64,000 nucleotides of DNA from the NCBI RefSeq assembly GCF_900187455.1, contig NZ_FYDX01000011.1, forward strand, positions 62,001-126,000. Reading direction: 5' to 3'. Every line of letters starts with the position of its first letter. The stretch's first letter is position 1. Positions 44,356 through 54,639 of the stretch are shown piece by piece. Source of the DNA: Pseudomonas sp. Irchel 3E13 (GTDB lineage: Bacteria > Pseudomonadota > Gammaproteobacteria > Pseudomonadales > Pseudomonadaceae). Made by a program: the position numbers and the translations under genes. The notes under the pieces were generated by a model. It saw nothing but the letters and a program-made list of their open reading frames with translations, ran no database searches and was not told the origin of the DNA.

Positions 44356-44388
44356 CTTCAAACGTATATCGACTATAAATAACACCCC
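44356..44388 (-). promoter_or_regulatory. Shared upstream element of the giant genes (copy 4)
   Basis: The minus strand reads GGGGTGTTATTTATAGT, about 9 nt, CGTTTGAAG, about 102 bp before the copy 4 start. It lies in the 332-bp divergent spacer (44255-44586) between copy 4 and ilvE; the rest of that spacer holds nothing I can name apart from the ilvE leader. Confidence 0.55.
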
Positions 44389-44586
44389 GAACTTAATAAC
44401 TTTATCGCGCCCATTCGATCGCGATAAACCCGCTCGCCCTCCCCCCGCGACCCGCGGCACGACCAGCCCTTGCGGCGGGAATCTGCCCGGAGGCGTTTCC
44501 GATCCGCACGGGATGTATTATCGTGGCTGCTTGCGCAAGATGCGTGGCCTGACCATTCAGGCATTTGCCAACCGATCGAGGGTGCC

Positions 44587-45606
44587 ATGAGCAACGAAAG
44601 CATTAACTGGGACAAGCTGGGCTTCGACTACATCAAGACCGACAAGCGCTACCTTTCCTACTTCCGTAACGGCGAGTGGGACCAGGGCACCCTGACTGAA
44701 GACAACACCCTGCACATCAGCGAAGGCTCCACCGCGCTGCATTACGGCCAACAGTGCTTCGAAGGCCTCAAGGCCTACCGCTGCAAGGACGGCTCGATCA
44801 ACCTGTTCCGCCCTGACCAGAACGCCCTGCGCATGCAGCGCAGTTGCGCTCGCCTGCTGATGCCGCAAGTGCCGACCGAAGCCTTCATCGAAGCCTGCAA
44901 GCAAGTGGTCAAGGCCAACGAACGTTTCGTGCCGCCACACGGCAAGGGCGCGCTGTACCTGCGTCCATTCGTGATTGGCGTCGGTGACAACATCGGCGTG
45001 CGGACCGCGCCGGAGTTCATCTTCTCGATCTTCGCCATCCCGGTCGGCTCGTACTTCAAGGGCGGCATGACCCCGCACAACTTCGTGATCTCCGGCTACG
45101 ACCGTGCCGCACCACAAGGCACCGGCGCGGCCAAGGTCGGCGGCAACTACGCGGCCAGCCTGATGCCAGGTTCCGAAGCCAAGAAAGCCGGCTTCGCCGA
45201 TGCCATCTACCTGGACCCGATGACCCACAGCAAGATCGAGGAAGTCGGTTCGGCCAACTTCTTCGGCATTACTGGCGACAACGAATTCATCACCCCGAAA
45301 TCGGCGTCCGTGCTGCCAGGCATCACCCGCCTGTCGCTGATGGAACTGGCCGCCTCGCGCCTGGGCCTGAAAGTCATCGAAGGCGATGTGCTGATCGACG
45401 AAATCGCCAAGTTCAAGGAAGCCGGCGCCTGCGGTACTGCCGCGGTCATCACCCCGATCGGCGGCATCCAGTACAACGACAAACTGCACGTGTTCCACAG
45501 CGAAACCGAAGTCGGCCCGGTCACCCAGAAGCTCTACAACGAGCTGACCGGCATCCAGAGCGGTGACGTCGAAGCGCCAGCGGGCTGGATCGTCAAGGTC
45601 GCCTGA
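44587..45606 (+). CDS. ilvE: Branched-chain amino acid aminotransferase
   Basis: A 339-residue class IV PLP aminotransferase (fold type IV) that carries out the last step of Ile/Leu/Val synthesis with glutamate as amino donor. Landmarks are HYGQQCFEGLKAYR, LYLRPFVIGVGDNIGV, the PLP lysine in GAAKVGGNYAASL, and EEVGSANFFGI. The C-terminal part GTAAVITPIGGI binds the cofactor phosphate. The length is normal. ATG 44587 follows GAGGGTGCC. A strong double-hairpin terminator follows. Confidence 0.95.
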   Translation: MSNESINWDKLGFDYIKTDKRYLSYFRNGEWDQGTLTEDNTLHISEGSTALHYGQQCFEGLKAYRCKDGSINLFRPDQNALRMQRSCARLLMPQVPTEAFIEACKQVVKANERFVPPHGKGALYLRPFVIGVGDNIGVRTAPEFIFSIFAIPVGSYFKGGMTPHNFVISGYDRAAPQGTGAAKVGGNYAASLMPGSEAKKAGFADAIYLDPMTHSKIEEVGSANFFGITGDNEFITPKSASVLPGITRLSLMELAASRLGLKVIEGDVLIDEIAKFKEAGACGTAAVITPIGGIQYNDKLHVFHSETEVGPVTQKLYNELTGIQSGDVEAPAGWIVKVA

Positions 45607-45637
45607 CGCTCTTCCCTCGATAGTCCGATAGCTGGAC

Positions 45638-45703
45638 AAAAAGCCGCTGAGCGGCGATCAGGCTGTTTTCCACACAGCAAGGTCGCCGCTCAGCGGCTTT
45701 CTT
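45638..45703 (+). terminator. Terminator after ilvE
   Basis: The long inverted repeat AAAAAGCCGCTGAGCGGCGA / TCGCCGCTCAGCGGCTTTCTT has a 25-nt loop, and each arm is itself a small hairpin (GCCGCT-GA-GCGGC). Confidence 0.75.
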
Positions 45704-45780
45704 ACATGAATTTTTCTTTAGGACGGGCGCTGTCTATTCTTTGGCACAATCGAGTCTCCACCCGCCGCCCAGGTAAAAGC

Positions 45781-46461
45781 ATGCCCCGCGTACTGACTAT
45801 CGAAGACGATGCCGTCACTGGCCAGGAAATCGTCGCCGAACTTTCCAGCCACGGCCTGGAGGTCGATTGGGTCGACAACGGTCGCGAAGGTCTGGCCCGT
45901 GCAATCGCCGGTGGCTACGACCTGATCACCGTCGACCGGATGCTCCCGGAGGTCGATGGCCTGACCATCGTCACCACCCTGCGCAACCTGAAGATCGCCA
46001 CGCCGATCCTGATGATCAGCGCCCTCTCCGATGTCGATGAACGGGTCCGCGGCCTGCGTGCCGGCGGCGACGACTACCTGACCAAACCCTTCGCCTCCGA
46101 CGAGATGGCCGCCCGCGTCGAGGTGCTGCTGCGGCGCAACAGCGTGCCGATGACCCAGACCCGCCTGCAGGTCGCCGACCTGCAACTGGACCTGATCAGC
46201 CACGAAGCCCGGCGCGGCGAGCAGTCGCTCAACCTGCTGCCCACCGAATACAAATTGCTGGAATTCCTCATGCGTCACGCCGGCCAGGTCATCACCCGGA
46301 TGATGATTTTCGAGGAAGTCTGGGGCTATCACTTCGACCCCGGCACCAACCTGATCGACGTGCATATCGGTCGCCTGCGCAAGAAGATCGACGCGCCCGG
46401 CCAGACACCGCTGATTCGCACCGTGCGGGGCTCCGGCTATGCCATTGCCGAACCCGTCTAA
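45781..46461 (+). CDS. parR: Response regulator ParR (OmpR family)
   Basis: A 226-residue OmpR/PhoB-type regulator. The receiver has acidic residues IEDD near position 8, phospho-acceptor Asp 52 (TVDRMLP), Ser 80 and Lys 102 (LTKPF). The C-terminal winged helix is recognisable from LLPTEYKLLEFLMRHAGQVI to VRGSGYAI. Followed by the sensor gene and then cysS-glnS-ppiB-lpxH, it matches the parRS position in P. aeruginosa, where ParRS drives adaptive resistance to cationic peptides such as polymyxins. ATG 45781 is used because MPRVLTIEDD is the standard receiver start. Confidence 0.82.
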   Translation: MPRVLTIEDDAVTGQEIVAELSSHGLEVDWVDNGREGLARAIAGGYDLITVDRMLPEVDGLTIVTTLRNLKIATPILMISALSDVDERVRGLRAGGDDYLTKPFASDEMAARVEVLLRRNSVPMTQTRLQVADLQLDLISHEARRGEQSLNLLPTEYKLLEFLMRHAGQVITRMMIFEEVWGYHFDPGTNLIDVHIGRLRKKIDAPGQTPLIRTVRGSGYAIAEPV

Positions 46462-47821
46462 AGGCTGGAGCTCGTCAACCAGCCGCTTGCTGGCGCTGTA
46501 CAGTTTTCTGTTCGTGGCCTGGAGCAGCATCCTCATGGGGGTGCTGTATTTCGAAGTTTCCAGCTACCTGAACAAACTCACCCGTCATTCGTTGCTGCAA
46601 CGCCAGCACCTGTTCGCCCACATGAGCGGCAAGCAACTGGATGACGCGCTGATCGCCAGTCAGGCCTTCGAAGAACGCAGCTTCGACGCCTACGGCCTGT
46701 TCGATCCGCAGTTCAACCCTCTGGGCGGGCAGATCCGCCAGATGCCCGCCGAACTGGGCCTGGACGGGCGCATCCATGAAATCAGCCGCTGTCTCGACGC
46801 CGACGACCCGCGCCTGCCGCGAGACAGTTGCGACGCCGTGGCGATCAAGGTCCACGATGGTCGCTGGCTGGTACTGATGCGGGACAACGGCTCGCTGTTC
46901 GTGGTCACCCGGATCATTCTGCATGCCCTGCTCTGGGGCCTGTCGCTGACCATCATTCCCGGCATCGCCGGCTGGTACTGGCTGCGACGCCGTCCGCTGA
47001 AGCGGATCCGGGCAATCCAGGCCACCGCCGAGCAGATCGTCGCCGGCGACCTGACCCGACGCCTGCCGCTGTCACAACGGCGCGACGAACTGGACATGCT
47101 CGCCGCCATCGTCAACGCCATGCTCGACCGTATCGAACGGCTGATGCACGAGGTCAAGGGCGTCTGCGACAACATTGCCCACGACCTGCGCACCCCGCTG
47201 ACCCGCCTGCGCGCCCAGCTCTACCGCATCCGCCAGCAGGCCGGCGATGACGCGCCGCAGGCCGAGGCGATGGAACAGGCCATCGCCGAGACCGACACGC
47301 TGATGGCGCGCTTCCGCGGGCTGCTGCGGATCAGCGAACTGGAAGACCGCCAACGCCGCGCCGGCTTCGTCGAACTGCAGGCCCGGGCGCTGCTGGAAGA
47401 GCTCCACGATTTCTACCTGCCGCTGGCGGAAGATGGCGAGATCGCGCTTGAACTGCGTGTCGCCGAACCGCTACCGGCGCTGTTCGGCGACCATGAACTG
47501 CTGTTCGAGGCCCTGGCCAACCTGGTGGGCAACGCCATCAAATTCACCCCGGCCGGCGGACGGGTGCGCATCAGCGCCGACAGCGATGCCGATGGCGTGC
47601 ATATCGCGGTGGAAGACAGCGGTCCGGGGATTCCCGAAGAGGAACGCGAGACGGTATTGAAACGCTTCTACCGCAGTGAGGAAGGCCACCGCCATGCGGG
47701 CTTCGGCCTGGGGCTGTCGATCGTCGCGGCGATCGTCGACCTGCACGGGTATCAGTTGGAGGTGGGGGAAAGCGAGTGGGGTGGTGCGCGGTTGGTGGTG
47801 CACTGCAGAGGCCAGGTGTAG
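46439..47821 (+). CDS. parS: Sensor histidine kinase ParS
   Basis: A 460-residue inner-membrane sensor kinase. Transmembrane helix 1 is about residues 18-40 and helix 2 about 155-180 (ALLWGLSLTIIPGIAGWYW), enclosing a periplasmic loop of about 115 residues for peptide sensing. A HAMP segment (RRPLKRIRAIQATAEQIVAGD), the H-box NIAHDLRTPLTRLR, the N-box LVGNAIKFTP, the G1 box DSGPGIPEEE and the G2 box GFGLGLSIV follow. The start ATG lies inside parR with a 23-bp overlap, so the two are coupled. Confidence 0.82.
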   Translation: MPLPNPSKGWSSSTSRLLALYSFLFVAWSSILMGVLYFEVSSYLNKLTRHSLLQRQHLFAHMSGKQLDDALIASQAFEERSFDAYGLFDPQFNPLGGQIRQMPAELGLDGRIHEISRCLDADDPRLPRDSCDAVAIKVHDGRWLVLMRDNGSLFVVTRIILHALLWGLSLTIIPGIAGWYWLRRRPLKRIRAIQATAEQIVAGDLTRRLPLSQRRDELDMLAAIVNAMLDRIERLMHEVKGVCDNIAHDLRTPLTRLRAQLYRIRQQAGDDAPQAEAMEQAIAETDTLMARFRGLLRISELEDRQRRAGFVELQARALLEELHDFYLPLAEDGEIALELRVAEPLPALFGDHELLFEALANLVGNAIKFTPAGGRVRISADSDADGVHIAVEDSGPGIPEEERETVLKRFYRSEEGHRHAGFGLGLSIVAAIVDLHGYQLEVGESEWGGARLVVHCRGQV

Positions 47822-47827
47822 CGCGGT

Positions 47828-47905
47828 CCCTGCAGGAGCGGGTTGACCCGCGATTGCGTTGGTGGAGTCACTATCGCAATCGCGGGTCAACCCGCTCCTA
47901 CAGGG
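47828..47905. repeat. Long inverted repeat (REP-like pair) between parS and cysS
   Basis: Arms of about 30 bp, CTGCAGGAGCGGGTTGACCC... and the complementary ...GGGTCAACCCGCTCCTACAG, flank a 15-nt centre. It lies in the convergent spacer and could also stop transcription. It belongs to the GTAGGAGCGGG-type Pseudomonas intergenic repeats. Confidence 0.8.
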
Positions 47906-47925
47906 CCTTGCGCCCCAAGCCGGGA

Positions 47926-49308
47926 TCAGTCAGCCAGACGCCAGGTGGTTTCGCCCTTCTTGTCTTCCAGCACCACACCCATGGCCGCCAACTGATCGCG
48001 AATCCGGTCGGACTCGCCCCAGTTCTTGTCGGTCCGCGCCTGCAGGCGCGCCTGGATCAGGGCTTCGACTTCAGCCGCGTCAACCTTGCCTTCGGCACCG
48101 GCACGCAGGAAATCATCGGCGTCCAGTTGCAGCACACCCAGCAACCCCGCCAGCTCACGCAGGCGACCCGCCAGGCCGGCGGCAGTCTGTGCATCGCTCT
48201 CGCGCAGACGGTTGATCTCGCGCACCAGGTCGAACAGCACGGCGCAGGCTTCCGGCGTACCGAAGTCGTCGTTCATCGCCGCGGCGAAGCGCTCGACATA
48301 CTCGTCGCCCCCTTGCGGCGCCACCACCGGCAGGCCGCGCAAGGCGTGATAGAAACGCTCCAGCGCGCCTTTCGCGTCGCGCAGGCTGTCCTCGGAGTAG
48401 TTGATCGCGCTGCGGTAATGGCTCGACACCAGCAGGTAGCGCACCACCTCCGGGTGATACTTTTCGAGCACGTCGCGAATGGTGAAGAAGTTGTTCAACG
48501 ACTTGGACATCTTCTCGCCGTTGATACGGATCATCCCGCAGTGCATCCACGCATTGGCGTACTGCTTGCCGGTCGCGGCCTCGCTCTGGGCGATCTCGTT
48601 CTCGTGGTGCGGGAACTCCAGGTCGCTGCCGCCGCCGTGGATATCGAAGCTCTCGCCCAGGCAGCAGGTGGACATCACCGAGCACTCGATGTGCCAGCCC
48701 GGACGACCCGCGCCCCACGGCGACGCCCAGCTCGGCTCGCCCGGCTTGGCGGCTTTCCACAGGACGAAGTCCAGTGGGTCCTGCTTGGACTCGTCCACTT
48801 CGATCCGCGCGCCGATGCGCAGGTCTTCGATCTTCTTGCGCGACAGCTTGCCGTAGCCGACGAACTTGCCGACGCGGTAGTACACGTCACCGTTGCCCGG
48901 CGCGTAGGCGTAGCCCTTGTCGATCAGGGTCTGGATCATCGCGTGCATGCCGGGGATATGGTCGGTGGCACGCGGCTCGAGGTCCGGCGGCAGGATGTTC
49001 AGGCGCCGCTCGTCCTCGTGCATCGCGTCGATCATGCGCGCGGTCAGGGCGTCGAACGTCTCGCCGTTCTCGTTGGCGCGGTTGATGATCTTGTCGTCGA
49101 TGTCGGTGATGTTGCGCACGTAGGTCAGGTCGTAGCCGCTGTAACGCAGCCAGCGGGTGACCAAATCGAAGGCGACCATGCTGCGGCCGTGGCCGAGGTG
49201 GCAGAAGTCGTACACGGTCATGCCGCAGACGTACATCCGCACCTTGTTGCCGTCCAGCGGTTTGAAAACTTCCTTGGTTTTGCTCAGGGTGTTGTAGATG
49301 TTAAGCAC
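47926..49308 (-). CDS. cysS: Cysteinyl-tRNA synthetase
   Basis: A 460-residue class I aminoacyl-tRNA synthetase. The zinc-binding Cys is in YVCGMTVYD, the HIGH box reads HLGHGRS, and the second zinc region is around WHIECSVMS with HGGGSDLEFPHHENE. The KMSKS loop is intact (GEKMSKSLNN). The C-terminal DALR-like domain is normal. The start is GTG 49308, with GAGG upstream. It lies 9 bp behind glnS and is co-transcribed. Confidence 0.97.
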   Translation of the reverse strand: MLNIYNTLSKTKEVFKPLDGNKVRMYVCGMTVYDFCHLGHGRSMVAFDLVTRWLRYSGYDLTYVRNITDIDDKIINRANENGETFDALTARMIDAMHEDERRLNILPPDLEPRATDHIPGMHAMIQTLIDKGYAYAPGNGDVYYRVGKFVGYGKLSRKKIEDLRIGARIEVDESKQDPLDFVLWKAAKPGEPSWASPWGAGRPGWHIECSVMSTCCLGESFDIHGGGSDLEFPHHENEIAQSEAATGKQYANAWMHCGMIRINGEKMSKSLNNFFTIRDVLEKYHPEVVRYLLVSSHYRSAINYSEDSLRDAKGALERFYHALRGLPVVAPQGGDEYVERFAAAMNDDFGTPEACAVLFDLVREINRLRESDAQTAAGLAGRLRELAGLLGVLQLDADDFLRAGAEGKVDAAEVEALIQARLQARTDKNWGESDRIRDQLAAMGVVLEDKKGETTWRLAD

Positions 49309-49317
49309 GAAAATTCC

Positions 49318-51018
<1,701 letters not shown>

Positions 51019-51255
51019 AGGATCCTTGGAATTCTGGTCTTCGGCCCGGGTAGGCCGCGTCAAACAAAGCGCTTATCATAGCCGAAGCGGTCGCGCTGCC
51101 GACAGCACCGCGCCGACAAACCGGCGCTAATATGGGCAGGCACCGCAAAAAAATCTGCGCAATGAACGTATCGCCGACGCCAGAGCGGGCGTCAGGGTCA
51201 AATACACCGTTGTACACCCCTCCTTCCCACATGCCTTGAGAGAGCGAATTTCAGC

Positions 51256-51756
51256 ATGGCCAAAGTCAAACTGAGCACCAACCACGGCGACATCATCCTG
51301 CAACTGGATGCCGAGAAAGCCCCGAAAACCGTGGAAAACTTCGTCCAGTACGTTAAAGAAGGCCACTTCGACAACACCGTGTTCCACCGTGTCATCAAGG
51401 GCTTCATGATCCAGGGCGGCGGCTTCGAGCCTGGCATGACCCAGAAGAAAACCCGCGCCACCATCCAGAACGAAGCGGATAACGGCCTGAAGAACACCAA
51501 GTACAGCATCGCCATGGCCCGCACCATGGAGCCGCATTCGGCGTCTGCGCAGTTCTTCATCAACGCCTCCAACAACGACTTCCTCAACCACAGCGGCAAG
51601 AACGTGCAGGGCTGGGGTTACGCGGTGTTCGGTGAAGTGACCGAAGGCCAGGACATCGTCGACGCTATCGAAGGCGTGGCCACCGGCTCCAAGTCCGGCC
51701 ACCAGGACGTGCCGAAAGAAGACGTGATCATCGAGAAAGCCGAGATCATTGAGTGA
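51256..51756 (+). CDS. ppiB: Peptidyl-prolyl cis-trans isomerase B (cyclophilin)
   Basis: A 166-residue cytoplasmic cyclophilin that catalyses proline isomerisation. The active-site set is present: VFHRVIKGFMIQGG (Arg/Phe/Met/Gln), SASAQFFIN and WGYAVFGEV. It has no signal peptide, so it is the cytoplasmic PpiB form. Its stop overlaps the lpxH GTG start (GTGA), as in other pseudomonads. Confidence 0.96.
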   Translation: MAKVKLSTNHGDIILQLDAEKAPKTVENFVQYVKEGHFDNTVFHRVIKGFMIQGGGFEPGMTQKKTRATIQNEADNGLKNTKYSIAMARTMEPHSASAQFFINASNNDFLNHSGKNVQGWGYAVFGEVTEGQDIVDAIEGVATGSKSGHQDVPKEDVIIEKAEIIE

Positions 51757-52478
51757 TACTGCTGATCTCCGATCTGCATCTGCAAGAAGAACGCCCGGAC
51801 ATTACCCGGGCGTTTCTTGATCTGCTGGCAACACGCGCCCGCGATGCTCAAGCGTTGTACATCCTGGGCGACTTTTTCGAGGCCTGGATCGGCGACGACG
51901 GCATGACGCCATTCCAGGCTTCCATCTGCCAGGCCCTGCGTACGCTGAGCGACAGCGGCACCCAGGTGTTCCTGATGCACGGCAACCGCGACTTCCTGAT
52001 CGGCAAGGCCTTCTGCAAGGCCGCGGGCGTCACCCTGCTGCGCGACCCCAGCGTGGTCGAGATGGGCGGCGAGCCAGTGCTGCTGATGCACGGCGACAGC
52101 CTGTGCACCCGCGACGAAGCCTACATGAAGCTGCGCCGCACCCTGCGCAACCCGCTGAGCCTGTGGATCCTGCGACACCTGCCGTTGAGCACCCGGCGCA
52201 AGCTGGCGCGCAAGCTGCGCAGCGAAAGCAAGACGCAGACCCGCATGAAAGCCACCGACATCATCGACGTGACCGCCGAGGAAGTGCCGCGAATCATGCA
52301 GCAGCATGGCGTGCACACCCTGGTCCACGGCCACACCCATCGGCCGGCGATCCACAAACTCACCCTTGATGACGGCAGCGCCGGCCGGCGCATCGTCCTG
52401 GGCGACTGGGACCGACAAGGCTGGGCCTTGCAGGTGGATGAGCAGGGCTTTCAACTGGCCCCGTTCGCGTTCGCCTGA
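51753..52478 (+). CDS. lpxH: UDP-2,3-diacylglucosamine pyrophosphatase
   Basis: A 241-residue Mn-dependent calcineurin-like phosphoesterase that makes lipid X in lipid A synthesis. Metal motifs are LISDLHLQ (Asp/His), LGDFFEAWIGDD, MHGNRDF, LLMHGDSLCT and VHGHTHRPA. GTG 51753 overlaps the ppiB stop. The length matches LpxH. No T-tailed hairpin is seen immediately after it; the 307-bp spacer 52479-52785 holds a CRP/Vfr-type site and the leader of the next gene. Confidence 0.96.
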   Translation: MILLISDLHLQEERPDITRAFLDLLATRARDAQALYILGDFFEAWIGDDGMTPFQASICQALRTLSDSGTQVFLMHGNRDFLIGKAFCKAAGVTLLRDPSVVEMGGEPVLLMHGDSLCTRDEAYMKLRRTLRNPLSLWILRHLPLSTRRKLARKLRSESKTQTRMKATDIIDVTAEEVPRIMQQHGVHTLVHGHTHRPAIHKLTLDDGSAGRRIVLGDWDRQGWALQVDEQGFQLAPFAFA

Positions 52479-52673
52479 CCCTCCGCTTCGCGGCCAGCCC
52501 GCGAAGCGCTCTCCGCCCTCCTCCGAAAGTCGTCCACGACGGCCTTCTGCCTCGGGCCACAGCACTTTGCGCACGCAGCTTCAGGTGCGTATCTGTCTTC
52601 GCCAATCGCTTACGTTGCGCACTGTCAATGGCGGACAGACACGCTGCTTGCCAGTGATATCGTAGCGCCACCG

Positions 52674-52689
52674 TGTGAACTGAATCACA
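52674..52689. promoter_or_regulatory. Perfect CRP/Vfr-type binding site
   Basis: TGTGA-ACTGAA-TCACA is an exact match to the CRP consensus TGTGA-N6-TCACA, extended by one more paired base on each side. It lies 96 bp upstream of the cystatin-like gene. No good -10 is seen at the standard class I or II distance. Confidence 0.7.
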
Positions 52690-52785
52690 CGAAATCCGCG
52701 AACATGGATGCCGGAAACCATCGAATAGACGGGGCGAATTCCGAAAAGCCAGATGAGTAGGAACTTAATCAAGGAGTGAGATGCA

Positions 52786-53055
52786 ATGAGTGCTCAAGCG
52801 CAAATCGTTGGTGGCTGGTCTGCTTATCACCCACTGACTGCTCAGGACAAAAAAGTATTCCAGGAAGCCCTGCACGGCTTCGTCGGCGTGCAGTACACGC
52901 CGCTGGAAGTGTCAACTCAGGTGGTCAACGGTACCAACTACCGCTACCTGAGCAATGCCCAAGTACCGGGCAGCGAACTGATTTACAAAGTAATCGTGTC
53001 GATCTACGCACCGACCAACGGCGCGCCGCACATCACCGGCATTCAGCAGATCTGA
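52786..53055 (+). CDS. Stefin/cystatin-like small protein
   Basis: An 89-residue cytoplasmic protein with the layout of type-1 cystatins (stefins). It has an N-terminal glycine pair (VGGW), a helix (KKVFQEALHGFVG), then the central QxVxG motif as STQVVNGTNYRYL. Two further beta strands follow (ELIYKVIVSIYAP). In eukaryotes the Gly, QxVxG and a second hairpin wedge into papain-like proteases, so inhibition of a cysteine protease is a fair but unproven guess. AAGGAG precedes ATG. It stands alone between lpxH and an efflux operon, downstream of a CRP/Vfr-type site. Confidence 0.75.
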   Translation: MSAQAQIVGGWSAYHPLTAQDKKVFQEALHGFVGVQYTPLEVSTQVVNGTNYRYLSNAQVPGSELIYKVIVSIYAPTNGAPHITGIQQI

Positions 53056-53067
53056 ATGCTCTGCCCC

Positions 53068-53086
53068 GGGCGCGTTAACCGCGCCC
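53068..53086 (+). terminator. Hairpin after the cystatin-like gene
   Basis: A perfect stem-loop GGGCGCG-TTAAC-CGCGCCC, 12 bp after the stop. Only a short T-run follows at some distance, so termination is likely but not certain. Confidence 0.5.
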
Positions 53087-53109
53087 GCGGGTTTCAGCCG
53101 ATTCCTTCC

Positions 53110-54639
53110 TCAATGCCCGGCCGAAGCCGGCCCTGCCTTCGCCGCGAACGGCGGCTTGGCCAGCCACACCAGCAAGATCAACCCGACGAACACCCAGCCC
53201 ATCAGGGTGAAGTAATCCACTGTCGACATCATGTACGCCTGACTGCTGAGCATCTGTTCCAGTTGCCGGTATGACGCGCCCCCTGCCCCGCCCATCTGGT
53301 TCAGCGCTTCGCGGGTCGCCGGCTCGTAGGTACTGATGCTTTCGCTCAGGTAAGCATGGTGCTGGTCGGCTCGGCGGATCCAGATCCAGGTGGTCAGCGA
53401 CGCGGCGAAGCTGCCGCCCAACGTGCGCAGGAAGGTCGCCAGGCCGGAGCCGTCGGCAATCTGCTGCGGCGGCAGGTCCGAGAGCAGGATGCTCAAGGTC
53501 GGCATGAAGAACAGCGCCACACCAATCCCCATAAACAACTGCACCAGGGCTACGTGCTGGAAGTCCACTTCATGGGTGAACTCCGCCCGCATGAAGCAAC
53601 TCGCGCCGATCGCCAGGAACGCCAGACCGGCCAGCAGGCGCAGGTCGAAGCGGTGCGCGTACTTGCCGACAAAAGGCGACAGCAGCACCGGCAGCAAGCC
53701 GATCGGTGCCACCGCCAACCCGGCCCAGGTCGCGGTATAGCCCATCTGGGTCTGCAGCCATTGCGGCAGGATCAGATTGATGCCGAAGAAACCGGCGTAG
53801 CCGCCCACCAGCACGATGGTGCCGATGCGGAAGTTGCGGTGCACGAACAGCCGCAGGTTGACCACCGGGTGCTTGTCGGTCAGCTCCCAGATGATGAACA
53901 CCGCGATGAACACCACGGAAATCAGGCTGCCGATGATGATGAAGTTCGACTCGAACCAGTCCAGGTCGTTGCCTTTGTCGAGCACGATCTGCAAGGCGCC
54001 GACTCCGATGATCAGACTCAGCAGACCGATATAGTCCATCGGCTGGCGACTGGTCTGCACCGGCCGCGTGCGCATCTGCTGGCGAACCACGGCGGCGGCG
54101 AACAAGCCGATGGGGATATTGATGAAGAAGATCCACGGCCAGCTATAGCTGTCGGTAATCCAGCCACCAAGAATCGGCCCGGCGATTGGCGCCACCACCG
54201 TGACCATCGCCAATAGCGCCAGGGCCATCCCGCGTTTCGCCGGGGGATAGACGGCAATCAGCAAGGTCTGGGTCATCGGGTACAACGGCCCGGCGACCAC
54301 ACCCTGAAGCACGCGAAAACCCACGAGTTCCGGCATCGACTGCGAGATACCGCAGAGGAACGACGCCAGCACGAACAGCAGGGTCGCCCAGATGAACAAC
54401 TTGACCTCGCCAAAGCGCCGGCTGAGCCAGCCGGTCAGCGGCAAGGCGATGGCGTTGCTCACCGCGAACGAGGTGATGACCCAGGTGCCCTGCTCCGAAC
54501 TGACGCCGAGGTTGCCGGAAATGGTCGGCAACGCCACGTTGGCGATGGTGGTGTCGAGCACCTGCATGAAGGTCGCGAGCGACAGGCCAATGGTGGTCAG
54601 CAGCAGGCTCGGCGGGGTGAACGAAGCCTGGTTGCTCAT
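53110..54639 (-). CDS. DHA2 family multidrug efflux permease (EmrB-like)
   Basis: A 509-residue MFS transporter with 14 membrane segments (DHA2 family). Motif A-like sequence is GWLSRRFGEVKLFIW, motif D1-like is LDTTIANVALPTISG and motif C-like is VAPIAGPILGGWITD. It pumps hydrophobic drugs in a complex with the membrane-fusion protein and the outer-membrane channel encoded just upstream. Its ATG overlaps the stop of the EmrA-like gene, and it is the last gene of the operon. Confidence 0.92.
   Translation of the reverse strand: MSNQASFTPPSLLLTTIGLSLATFMQVLDTTIANVALPTISGNLGVSSEQGTWVITSFAVSNAIALPLTGWLSRRFGEVKLFIWATLLFVLASFLCGISQSMPELVGFRVLQGVVAGPLYPMTQTLLIAVYPPAKRGMALALLAMVTVVAPIAGPILGGWITDSYSWPWIFFINIPIGLFAAAVVRQQMRTRPVQTSRQPMDYIGLLSLIIGVGALQIVLDKGNDLDWFESNFIIIGSLISVVFIAVFIIWELTDKHPVVNLRLFVHRNFRIGTIVLVGGYAGFFGINLILPQWLQTQMGYTATWAGLAVAPIGLLPVLLSPFVGKYAHRFDLRLLAGLAFLAIGASCFMRAEFTHEVDFQHVALVQLFMGIGVALFFMPTLSILLSDLPPQQIADGSGLATFLRTLGGSFAASLTTWIWIRRADQHHAYLSESISTYEPATREALNQMGGAGGASYRQLEQMLSSQAYMMSTVDYFTLMGWVFVGLILLVWLAKPPFAAKAGPASAGH

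Noticed and set aside
32792..44388. HrpL (type III) promoter before the giant genes
   Set aside because: No GGAACC-N15/16-CCAC pattern was found; the shared element is different.
52581..52772. 63-codon minus-strand frame in the lpxH-cystatin spacer
   Set aside because: It has a TTG start without a ribosome site and no recognisable motif, and it overlaps the CRP/Vfr-type site.
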